From assembly GCF_029836165.1 (NCBI RefSeq), contig NZ_JAOEBG010000005.1, positions 1-64,000 of the forward strand: a stretch of DNA of 64,000 nucleotides. The letters are read 5' to 3'. The notes beneath the pieces were generated by a model. The model ran no database searches, was not told the origin of the DNA, and saw only the letters and a program-made list of their open reading frames with translations. Positions 31,161 to 38,292 of this stretch are shown piece by piece (the first letter of the stretch is position 1; each line of letters opens with the position of its first letter). A program made the translations under genes and the position numbers. The stretch is from Pseudomonas sp. GD04091 (GTDB lineage Bacteria; Pseudomonadota; Gammaproteobacteria; Pseudomonadales; Pseudomonadaceae).

Positions 31161-32723
31161 TCATTCAGGCAGCCCTGCCTGTCGCAAACCCTCGGCAAGC
31201 CGAGCAAGGTCCTCGTCGCGATAAATCGGCAGCCACTGCCTCAAGGTCGATACCTGCAACGCTGGGTCCTGCGCCCGCAAGCGCGCCATGGCCTGTCTTG
31301 CGCTGTCGAACCGGCCGTTCAGCGCGTGGCAGGCTGCGACCAGGGCCACCGCCGGGAGCAGGGTGGGGAGGTTGCCGAGCGCCTTTTCCGCCCACTCCAG
31401 GGCGTTGTCCAGGCGTCCGGCGAAGAAGTGGGCGAGGGCCATGCCCACCTGCATGCGGAACATTTCCGGATCCAGCGGGCTCAGGCGGGTGGCATGGTTG
31501 AGGTTGTCGATCGCGGCCTGGGTCTCGCCGCGCAGGGCACGCAGGATCCCGCCGAGGTACCAGGCGGGCGCCAGGTTAGGGTTGAGCAGGCGCGCCCGGT
31601 CGAGCATGGCGATTGCGCCGTCGAGGTCGCCGGCCAGGTGGCCCAGGGCGTGGCCACCCCGGGTCAGCGCGACGGCATCGTCCCGCCCCAGGGCCACGGC
31701 CAGGTGCGCCAGGCGCGCGCCCTCGGCGATTTCCGCCGGGCGATCGTCCATCCAGCCATTGACCTTGCGCCAGAAGTAGCACCAGGCCGCCATGCCGTAG
31801 GCCGAAGCGAACTCCGGGTCGAGTTCGACCGCCTGGTGGAACAGCGACAGTGCCTGGGCGATGGCTTCGCGGGTGCCGGTGTGCATCTTCGCCGTGCCGC
31901 GCAGGTAATAGTCGTACGCGCACAGGCTATCGGTGGGCTTGCGCTTGGCCCGCTCGATCTCGGCACGCTCGAGTTGTGGCGCGATCGCCCCCACCACGCT
32001 TTCGGCCACCTGGTCCTGCAGTTCGAACAGATCGTCGAGCAGGCCTTCGAAGCGCTCGGCCCACAGGTGTTCGCCGCTGCTCGCGTCGATCAGCTGGCCT
32101 GTGATGCGTATGCGATTGCCCGCCTTGCGCACGCTGCCTTCGAGCACGTAGCGCACGCCCAGGGTCTGGCCGATCTGATGGACATCGATGCGTTGGCCTT
32201 TGAAGGTGAAGCTGGAGTTGCGGGCGATGACGAACAGCCAGCGGAACCGTGACAGGGCGGCGATGATGTCTTCGACGATGCCATCGGCAAAGTAGTCCTG
32301 TTCCGGGTCGCCGCTCAGGTTCTGGAAAGGCAGGACGGTGATCGAGGGTTTGTCCGGCAGCGCAAGGGCCTGGCCAGGCTCGACGGGGCGGGGGGCGGGC
32401 TGCTCGACGGGCGGTGCCTCGAGGATCTGTCCGACGAAGCGGTAGCCCTTGCGCGCCACGGTGCGCAGCAGGCGTTGTTCTTCGCCCGAGTCGCCGATGG
32501 CCTTGCGCACGGCGTTGATATGGCTGGCGATGGTCGATTCGGAGACGATCCTGCCGTTCCACACGTTGGCCAGCAATTCGTCCCGGCCCATCACCCGGTC
32601 GCGATTGACCACCAGTTGCAGCAACAGGTCGAACACCTGCGGGCCGATGGCAACGGCCTGCCCGCGTCGGGTGAGCTCCCGGCGCTGCTCGTCGAGCACA
32701 TAGTCGTCAAACTCGAATGACAC
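31161..32723 (-). CDS. Winged-helix regulator with TolB-like and TPR domains
   Basis: Protein of 520 residues. The N-terminal OmpR/CadC-type winged helix (about 1-97) shows MSFEFDDYVLDEQRRELTR, GRDELLANVWNGRIVSESTI and RTVARKGYRFVG. A linker rich in Pro follows. A TolB-like segment (about 125-250) contains SITVLPFQNLSGDPEQDYFADG and GVRYVLEGSVRKAG. TPR-type helical repeats fill about 270-515. No transmembrane segment is evident, unlike CadC. The GTG at 32723 gives the canonical winged-helix start; the open frame upstream is antisense to the next gene. It is divergent from an NmrA-cupin-EmrAB operon, with three 11-bp phased repeats in the gap. The signal is unknown, possibly a protein ligand of the TPRs. 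Confidence 0.85.
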   Translation of the reverse strand: MSFEFDDYVLDEQRRELTRRGQAVAIGPQVFDLLLQLVVNRDRVMGRDELLANVWNGRIVSESTIASHINAVRKAIGDSGEEQRLLRTVARKGYRFVGQILEAPPVEQPAPRPVEPGQALALPDKPSITVLPFQNLSGDPEQDYFADGIVEDIIAALSRFRWLFVIARNSSFTFKGQRIDVHQIGQTLGVRYVLEGSVRKAGNRIRITGQLIDASSGEHLWAERFEGLLDDLFELQDQVAESVVGAIAPQLERAEIERAKRKPTDSLCAYDYYLRGTAKMHTGTREAIAQALSLFHQAVELDPEFASAYGMAAWCYFWRKVNGWMDDRPAEIAEGARLAHLAVALGRDDAVALTRGGHALGHLAGDLDGAIAMLDRARLLNPNLAPAWYLGGILRALRGETQAAIDNLNHATRLSPLDPEMFRMQVGMALAHFFAGRLDNALEWAEKALGNLPTLLPAVALVAACHALNGRFDSARQAMARLRAQDPALQVSTLRQWLPIYRDEDLARLAEGLRQAGLPE

Positions 32724-32833
32724 GTCTTGTCCCCTCGCGCGCCCAAGGTTTTGTGTCCGAGGCGACCGTTCGTTGGCATCCGTCGATGATAAGGCAGCGT
32801 CGTACAGGCCGCCATCGCGGCACTCTGGACGTG

Positions 32834-32864
32834 AATCCAAGGTGCCTTGAAGGTAAATCCAAGG
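32834..32864. promoter_or_regulatory. Three 11-bp phased repeats, candidate winged-helix site
   Basis: AATCCAAGG (32834-32842), CCTTGAAGG (32845-32853) and AATCCAAGG (32856-32864) occur at an exact 11-bp period, each ending AAGG. Tandem sites with helical phasing are typical of OmpR/PhoB/CadC winged-helix proteins. They lie in the 225-base divergent gap, 85 bases before the NmrA gene and 111 before the regulator. Confidence 0.5.
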
Positions 32865-32948
32865 GCTGCGCAAGGACTCGCCGGCGTGTCCGGCGCATTG
32901 TCTGTCTGAACGACGGCAATGGTTGCGGTCGAGACGCGGAGAAAGCCC

Positions 32949-33695
32949 ATGAAACTCGTTGTCATCGGAGGCACCGGCCTCATTGGATCGAAACTGGTCA
33001 ATGCGCTGCGCGAGCGTGGCCATGATGCCGTCGCGGCGGCGCCCAGCACGGGCGTCAACACGATCACCCGCGAAGGGCTCGCCGAGGTGCTGGATGGCAT
33101 CGATGTCGTGGTCGATGTCAGCAACGCACCGTCCTGGGAGGACCAGGCTGTCCTCGAGTTCTTTCAGACGTCCACCCGCAACCTGCTGGCGGCGGAAGCG
33201 GCAGCGGGCGTGCACCACCACGTGGCCTTGTCGATCGTCGGCAGCGAGCGGCTGCCGGAAAACGGCTACTTTCGCGCCAAGGTGGCCCAGGAGGACCTGA
33301 TCAAGGCCTCCGGGCTGCCGTACACCTTGCTGCGGGCCACGCAGTTCTTCGAGTTCGTCCCAGGCATCGCCGAGGCCGCCAGCGTCGGCGACGAGATCCG
33401 CCTGTCGCCGGCGCTGTTCCAGCCGATGGCCTCGGACGATGTCGCCGCGGCCCTCACCGATGTGGCGCTGGCGCCTCCGGCCAACGGCACCCTTGAGGTT
33501 GCAGGGCCCGAGGCCGGGCCGCTGGATGAGCTGGTCCGTACTTTCCTGCGCCTGAACGGCGACCCGCGCAAGGTCGTCGCCGATGTCCATGCGCGCTACT
33601 TCGGCGCCGAACTCGACGATCAGTCGCTGACCCCCGGCCGTGGCGCCCGACTCGCAGAGACGCGCTTCGTCGATTGGCTCGCGCGTCGCTCGTGA
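32949..33695 (+). CDS. NmrA-like/atypical SDR NAD(P)-binding protein
   Basis: Cytoplasmic protein of 248 residues with a Rossmann fold. The dinucleotide site is MKLVVIGGTGLIGSKLVNAL, the GxxGxxG pattern of atypical short-chain dehydrogenases. The catalytic YxxxK is represented only loosely by YFRAKVAQED, as in NmrA-like redox-sensing or NAD(P)H-binding proteins. Later landmarks are LRATQFFEFVPG and LSPALFQPMASDDVA. The ATG at 32949 follows GGAG and is preferred to one at 32919. It is probably the first gene of an operon with the cupin (39-base gap) and the EmrAB pump. Substrate unknown. Confidence 0.85.
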   Translation: MKLVVIGGTGLIGSKLVNALRERGHDAVAAAPSTGVNTITREGLAEVLDGIDVVVDVSNAPSWEDQAVLEFFQTSTRNLLAAEAAAGVHHHVALSIVGSERLPENGYFRAKVAQEDLIKASGLPYTLLRATQFFEFVPGIAEAASVGDEIRLSPALFQPMASDDVAAALTDVALAPPANGTLEVAGPEAGPLDELVRTFLRLNGDPRKVVADVHARYFGAELDDQSLTPGRGARLAETRFVDWLARRS

Positions 33696-33734
33696 ACCTG
33701 TCACATCCATTGTCCTCGTAGAAGGAGTACTCCC

Positions 33735-34148
33735 ATGTTCAGCCGAATCTTCCTGGCCGCTACCTTGAGCGCGCTGACCCTTACTCCCGCACTGGCCGCC
33801 GACCGCCCGGCAAGCAAGGTCACGGTCGTCTTCGACAAGCCGCTGCCGAACGTGCCTGGCAAGAGCATGAGGGGGGTGATCGTCGATTACGCGCCGGGCG
33901 CCTCGTCACCGGCGCACCGGCATCCGAAGTCGGCGTTCATCTATGCCACCGTGCTCGAAGGAGAAGTACGCAGCAGCGTCAATGGTGAACCGGCCAAGGT
34001 CTACAAGCCTGGGGAGAACTGGTACGAGGCGCCGGGCGCGTTCCACGGTGTCAGCGCCAATGCCAGCGACAGCAAGCCGGCACGGCTGATGGCGGTGTTC
34101 GTGCTCGACAGTGACGAGACGGTACTGGTCACCCCCAGCGACAAGTGA
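33735..34148 (+). CDS. Periplasmic cupin-domain protein
   Basis: Small exported protein of 137 residues. The signal peptide is MFSRIFLAATLSALTLTPAL with cleavage near ALA-ADR. A single cupin barrel follows, with metal-ligand candidates in GASSPAHRHPKSAFIYATVLEG and a second motif NWYEAPGAFHGVSAN. GGAG lies upstream of ATG 33735. Such proteins appear beside quinone- or drug-response genes. Here it is in line with an NmrA-like protein and an EmrAB-type pump, suggesting a shared response to a toxic aromatic or quinone, which is inference. Confidence 0.82.
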   Translation: MFSRIFLAATLSALTLTPALAADRPASKVTVVFDKPLPNVPGKSMRGVIVDYAPGASSPAHRHPKSAFIYATVLEGEVRSSVNGEPAKVYKPGENWYEAPGAFHGVSANASDSKPARLMAVFVLDSDETVLVTPSDK

Positions 34149-34216
34149 GTCGGGCCATCGCCCTCGGCCCTGGCGGCAGCGAGCTGTCGTCAGGGCCGTC
34201 AACAGGACGAAAGAGC

Positions 34217-35302
34217 ATGAAGACAGATGAACACGATCAGGCCGGCGACGCCCTGGGCGAGACCCGCATGGCGCGATCCGGCCGGGGCCGCAGGGTCGGC
34301 ATCGGGCTGTGCGTGGCGGCCGTTCTGCTGGTGACGGTGGGCTGGGTGGTGTTTCGCTCCTTCGATGCCATTTCGACCGACAACGCCTACGTACGTGGCG
34401 ATGTCACATCCCTGGCCGCCAAGGTGTCGGGATACGTGACGGTGGTCGAGGTCGAGGACAATCAACGCGTGCTGGCCGGTGATGTGCTGTTCCGGATCGA
34501 TGACAGGGACTACCGTGCGCACCTGGCGCAGGCCGAGGCCAACCTGGAGTCCGCCCAAGCGCGGTTGAACGACGTCGATGCCCAGACCCAGTTGCAGAAG
34601 GCCCAGATCCGCCAGGCGCAGGCTCAACGACACGCCGCCATGGCCGAACGCACGCTCGCCGACAAGACCCATGAGCGCAACCGCAAGTTGATCGTGCACA
34701 GCGCCGTCAGCCAGGCCCTGGTCGATCAGACCGCGGCCGCCCGTACCGGAGCCAAGGCCGCCGTGACGGCCGCCGGTGCCACCGTCGATGCCCAGCTGCA
34801 ACGCATCGTGGTGCTGGCGGCGCAGCGTGAGGCGGCGCTGGCGACCATCGCGCAGGCCAGGGCCGCCCGCGAGCTGGCCTTGATCGACGTGGAGCACACC
34901 GTGGTACGGGCGCCGGTGTCCGGCGTGGTTGGCAATCGCCAGGTGCGCGTCGGGCGCTTCGTCACCCCAGGGGGGGCATTGCTCGATGTGGTGCCGGTGG
35001 AAAATGTATGGATCGTGGCCAATTTCAAGGAGACCCAGCTGGAACACATGCGACCTGGGCAGCGGGCGCGGATCACCCTGGATGGTTATCCCAGCGATGT
35101 GCTCGAAGGTGTGGTCGACAGCTTCGCGCCCGGTAGCGGGGCCGCGTTCAGCCTGTTGCCGGCGGACAATGCCACGGGCAATTTCGTGCGGGTGGTGCAG
35201 CGCGTGCCGGTGAAAATCCGCCTGGCACACAACCCCTTGCCGGGGCGTATCGTGCCGGGATTGTCGGCACGGGTACGGGTCGAAGTCGGAGGTGGTTCGT
35301 GA
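34217..35302 (+). CDS. EmrA/HlyD-type membrane fusion protein
   Basis: Periplasmic adaptor of 361 residues for the following DHA2 transporter. One membrane anchor (about 32-53) is followed by ISTDNAYVRGDVTSLAAKVSG, the classic EmrA/HlyD biotinyl-lipoyl-like half. A coiled-coil hairpin (about 105-215) and the second half RAPVSGVVGNRQVRVGRFV and WIVANFKETQLEHMRPGQ come next. The ATG at 34217 is chosen over one at 34145. It overlaps the transporter as GTGA, so the two are coupled. No outer-membrane channel gene is adjacent, so a shared TolC-like protein would be needed. Confidence 0.88.
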   Translation: MKTDEHDQAGDALGETRMARSGRGRRVGIGLCVAAVLLVTVGWVVFRSFDAISTDNAYVRGDVTSLAAKVSGYVTVVEVEDNQRVLAGDVLFRIDDRDYRAHLAQAEANLESAQARLNDVDAQTQLQKAQIRQAQAQRHAAMAERTLADKTHERNRKLIVHSAVSQALVDQTAAARTGAKAAVTAAGATVDAQLQRIVVLAAQREAALATIAQARAARELALIDVEHTVVRAPVSGVVGNRQVRVGRFVTPGGALLDVVPVENVWIVANFKETQLEHMRPGQRARITLDGYPSDVLEGVVDSFAPGSGAAFSLLPADNATGNFVRVVQRVPVKIRLAHNPLPGRIVPGLSARVRVEVGGGS

Positions 35303-36870
35303 GTGCGACACCGGTGAGTGGCGGTTCGCCCCGCGGGTTGCTGCTGATGGCCGGCATCGTGCTGGCTGCCTTGACCGAGGCGATCGCCAGCAGCGTGCTG
35401 GCGATCGGGCGCAGCGACATGCTCGGCGATACCCACGCCACGCCCGATGAGTTCGCCTGGCTGGACATCGGTTACACCGCCTGCAAGCTGATGGGATTTC
35501 TGATCGCGCCGTGGCTGATGACGCGACTGGCGCCGCGTAGCGTGGTCATCGCCGCGACCCTGCTGATGGGGCTGGCCTGCGCGGCGTCGGCGCTGACGGC
35601 GGATGTCGATCTGCTGGCCGCCTTGCGGGCGTATCAAGGCATGGCGGGCGGGATATTGCTGGTGGCGGGGCAGGCGCTGGTCTTTCTGACGTGCCCGCGC
35701 GCGCAGCAGCCGGCTCTGCAGGCGGTGTTCGCCATGGGCGCGGTGGTGGCGCCGACGGCCCTTGCGCCGGCCTTGCAAGGATGGCTGATCGACAGCCAGT
35801 CCTGGACTTGGATCTTTCTCTGCGTCGTGCCTTTGGCGTTGGCGGCGGCCGGCCTGTTGTTGGCCATCGGGCCGCTGGTGTCCGATGGCCCTGGCCGCAG
35901 GCCCTTCGATGGGCTGGGCTGCCTGGTCTGCGCCACCGCCCTGGGTTGCCTGACCTATGCGCTGAGCCAGGGCAGCCGCTGGGACTGGTTCGAGGAGCCC
36001 GCCATTGCCTGGAGCTGCGTGATCGGGGGCGCGGCATTGCTGCTGTTCATTGGTCAGCAGCTGCTGGGAAAGGGGCCGGGCCTACTCGATTTCACGCTGT
36101 TCAGATCGAGCGATTTCACCTTTGCCTTGATCGTCAGCTTCGTCGCGGGCGCGGCGTTGTTCGGCAGCGCTTTCGTGATCCCGGCTTTCGCCCTGTCGGT
36201 GCTGGCCTTCACCCCCACCGATGCCGGGCTGTTGCTGTTGCCCAGTGGCGCGGTGTTCATCGGCGTGCTGCTGCTGGTGGCCTACCTGATCCAGGTGCGT
36301 GGCGTCGCGCCGTTCGCCACGGTACCGTTCGGCATCCTGATGATCATGGTCGCGATGTGGATGTTGTCGGGTTCGACCGGTGAAAGCGGCAAGGACGACA
36401 TGATGGCGGCGGTGCTGCTGCGCGGCGCCGGCCTGGGCATGTTGTTCCTGTCGTTGACCTTGATCGCCTTCGGCAAGCTTGACCGGCACAACCTTGCCAG
36501 CGGCATCGGCCTGTTCAATACCGGGCGCCAGCTCGGCGGATTGATGGGGGTGGCGGGGTTGCAGACGCTGCTTGACCGGCACGGAGTGCTTAATACGCAG
36601 GTGCTTGGCTGGCAGGTCAGCCCGGCCAGCCCGGCGCTGGTCGAGCGACTCGACAGCATCACTGCCATGCTGCGGCTGGAGGGCCTGGACGCCACGACCG
36701 CCGCGCGCATGGCCACGAGCCTGCTGGGCAGGACAGTGTCGGGGCAGGGGGCGGTGATCGCGTTCGACACGGCCTTCAATGCGGTGGCGCTGTTGTTCGC
36801 CGTGGCGGCACCGTTGCTGGTAGGCATCAAGCTGCTGTTGGCGCGTCGGTCCAACCGGGCTTTGCCCTAA
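35299..36870 (+). CDS. MFS transporter, DHA2 (EmrB-type) drug exporter
   Basis: Inner-membrane exporter of 523 residues with about 14 hydrophobic segments, the DHA2 topology of EmrB. Landmarks include DEFAWLDIGYTACKLMGFLIAPWL near the N-terminus, ALRAYQGMAGGILLVAGQAL and NTGRQLGGLMGVAGLQTLLD in the second half. The GTG at 35299 overlaps the stop of the EmrA-like gene. Together they form a tripartite-type pump, likely driven by protons. Drug specificity is not readable. The operon starts with NmrA and cupin genes and is divergent from the winged-helix regulator. Confidence 0.88.
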   Translation: MSATPVSGGSPRGLLLMAGIVLAALTEAIASSVLAIGRSDMLGDTHATPDEFAWLDIGYTACKLMGFLIAPWLMTRLAPRSVVIAATLLMGLACAASALTADVDLLAALRAYQGMAGGILLVAGQALVFLTCPRAQQPALQAVFAMGAVVAPTALAPALQGWLIDSQSWTWIFLCVVPLALAAAGLLLAIGPLVSDGPGRRPFDGLGCLVCATALGCLTYALSQGSRWDWFEEPAIAWSCVIGGAALLLFIGQQLLGKGPGLLDFTLFRSSDFTFALIVSFVAGAALFGSAFVIPAFALSVLAFTPTDAGLLLLPSGAVFIGVLLLVAYLIQVRGVAPFATVPFGILMIMVAMWMLSGSTGESGKDDMMAAVLLRGAGLGMLFLSLTLIAFGKLDRHNLASGIGLFNTGRQLGGLMGVAGLQTLLDRHGVLNTQVLGWQVSPASPALVERLDSITAMLRLEGLDATTAARMATSLLGRTVSGQGAVIAFDTAFNAVALLFAVAAPLLVGIKLLLARRSNRALP

Positions 36871-37002
36871 GGAGGTCCCAGCAGCCGTTGCGGTAATTAA
36901 CCGGCGAACGGTCCAAGGTCTTTGATCTAAACCGTCAGCGCTGGTGGCCTATGCTATCCCGGCGAAGCACATCCTGGTTCATTACAACGAAGGTGTTCAG
37001 CC

Positions 37003-37701
37003 ATGAGCAGCAAGCCAACGGTCGTTCTGGTACACGGTTTCTGGGGGGGTGCCGCCCATTGGGGCAAGGTCATCGTCGAGCTGGCGCGCAAGGGCATCAC
37101 CGACCTGCGCGCGGTAGAGCTGCCGCTCACCTCGCTGGCCGAGGATGCGCAGCGCACGCGCAAGATGGTGGCGCAGATCGACGGGCCTGTGCTGCTGGTG
37201 GGGCACTCCTATGGCGGGGCAGTGATTACCGAGGCGGGAAACCAGCCGAATGTAATGGGCCTGGTCTATATCGCGGCCTTTGCACCTGATGCAGGCGAAA
37301 GCCCCGGTGGGCTGACCCAGGAACATCTCCCCAAGGCGGCGCCCAACCTCGAGCCGGACAGCGACGGCTACCTGTGGATCAAGGCGGACAAGTTCCACGA
37401 GAGCTTCTGCCAGGACCTGTCGGCCGATGAGGCGCTGGTCATGGCGGTGACGCAGAAGGCACCGCTGGCGAGCACCTTCGGTGAAACGATCAGCAATCCG
37501 GCCTGGAAGAGCAAGCCGAGCTGGTATCAGATTTCCAGCGAAGACCACATGATCGCGCCTGAGAACCAGGAACGGATGGCTGCGCGCATGAACCCACGCA
37601 AGACCATCACGCTGAAGGCCAGCCATGCTTCGCTGGCTTCCCAGGCGAACGAGGTCGCGAAGCTGATCGAACAAGCGCTGGCCGAATCGAGGCAGAGCTG
37701 A
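37003..37701 (+). CDS. Alpha/beta hydrolase
   Basis: Soluble hydrolase of 232 residues with the alpha/beta fold. The oxyanion region is VVLVHGFWGGAAHWGKV, the nucleophile serine is in LLVGHSYGGAVITEA, the acid lies near the SSEDHMIAP segment and the catalytic histidine is in LKASHASLASQ. The size and sequence resemble EstC-like or signal-peptide-lacking esterases often annotated as alpha/beta hydrolases of pseudomonads. No transmembrane segment or signal peptide is present. It appears monocistronic in a 132-base upstream gap. Substrate unknown. Confidence 0.87.
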   Translation: MSSKPTVVLVHGFWGGAAHWGKVIVELARKGITDLRAVELPLTSLAEDAQRTRKMVAQIDGPVLLVGHSYGGAVITEAGNQPNVMGLVYIAAFAPDAGESPGGLTQEHLPKAAPNLEPDSDGYLWIKADKFHESFCQDLSADEALVMAVTQKAPLASTFGETISNPAWKSKPSWYQISSEDHMIAPENQERMAARMNPRKTITLKASHASLASQANEVAKLIEQALAESRQS

Positions 37702-37702
37702 T

Positions 37703-37984
37703 TCAACCTTTGCACTTGGCCACGACGACCTGGCAGGTGCGTGGCGTGCCGCCGGAGCGGCTGGCGTAGCGCACGCAACTGTCCAGCGACTTCCTGCTGG
37801 CCGTGGCGAGGGTCGGGCCGAACGCCAGGCCGCCCTCGCCGCTGCTGGGCAGGGCCTTGGCGTAGCAGTTGGAGCCTTGGGCGGCGTATCGCGTGGTGGA
37901 GTGCTTGCTCGAGCAACCGGCTGTCAGGGCCAGGGTCAGGGCAAGCAGGAGGAGGGCGAGCATGTGCCTGGGCAAGGTGGCCAT
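37703..37984 (-). CDS. Small cysteine-rich lipoprotein
   Basis: Predicted lipoprotein of 93 residues. A signal with lipobox LTAGC places the lipidated cysteine at residue 24. Mature residues contain four further cysteines (SNCYAKAL, LDSCVRYAS, RTCQVVVAKCKG), which could form two disulfides in the periplasm. The ATG at 37984 has AGGAG about 10 bases upstream and begins the signal, whereas an ATG at 38092 does not. I recognise no named family. It converges with the hydrolase gene with a one-base gap. Confidence 0.75.
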   Translation of the reverse strand: MATLPRHMLALLLLALTLALTAGCSSKHSTTRYAAQGSNCYAKALPSSGEGGLAFGPTLATASRKSLDSCVRYASRSGGTPRTCQVVVAKCKG

Positions 37985-38292
37985 TTCAAGCTCCTGAACA
38001 AAGGATTTCTGCTGCGTTGGCCTGTTCAGATTAGCCGGAGCCGCTTCGCTTGGCTCGGGGTTTGTGTCGGGCGCCGTCCGCGCGCCAGGCATCCTGGCTG
38101 TCAGTGGTGCCGCGCGACCAATGGCAATTTGCCGTTATGCGCGCCTGGAAGTGCTCTACACAAGGTGTTGCGCTGCCTCCGGTCGATTATTGGATCCATT
38201 CTCATTCGCGAAAACCCCGTGCGTTTCGCCAAAGCTTGAGTACAATCATCGGTTTTTCCGAGCCCTCCCTTGGCTCGTTCCTGGACGTGCAA
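37985..38292. promoter_or_regulatory. 308-base intergenic gap with candidate promoter
   Basis: This gap separates the divergent lipoprotein and MHYT-GGDEF-EAL genes. A TACAAT hexamer at 38241-38246 is a plausible -10 element for the signalling protein starting at 38293, but no good -35 sits upstream. The open frame that runs through the gap has no domain content, and I see no gene in it. Confidence 0.35.

Noticed and set aside
32724..33710. Upstream extension of the winged-helix regulator by 329 codons
   Set aside because: The extension is antisense to the NmrA gene and covers the phased repeats. The GTG at 32723 gives the canonical winged-helix start.
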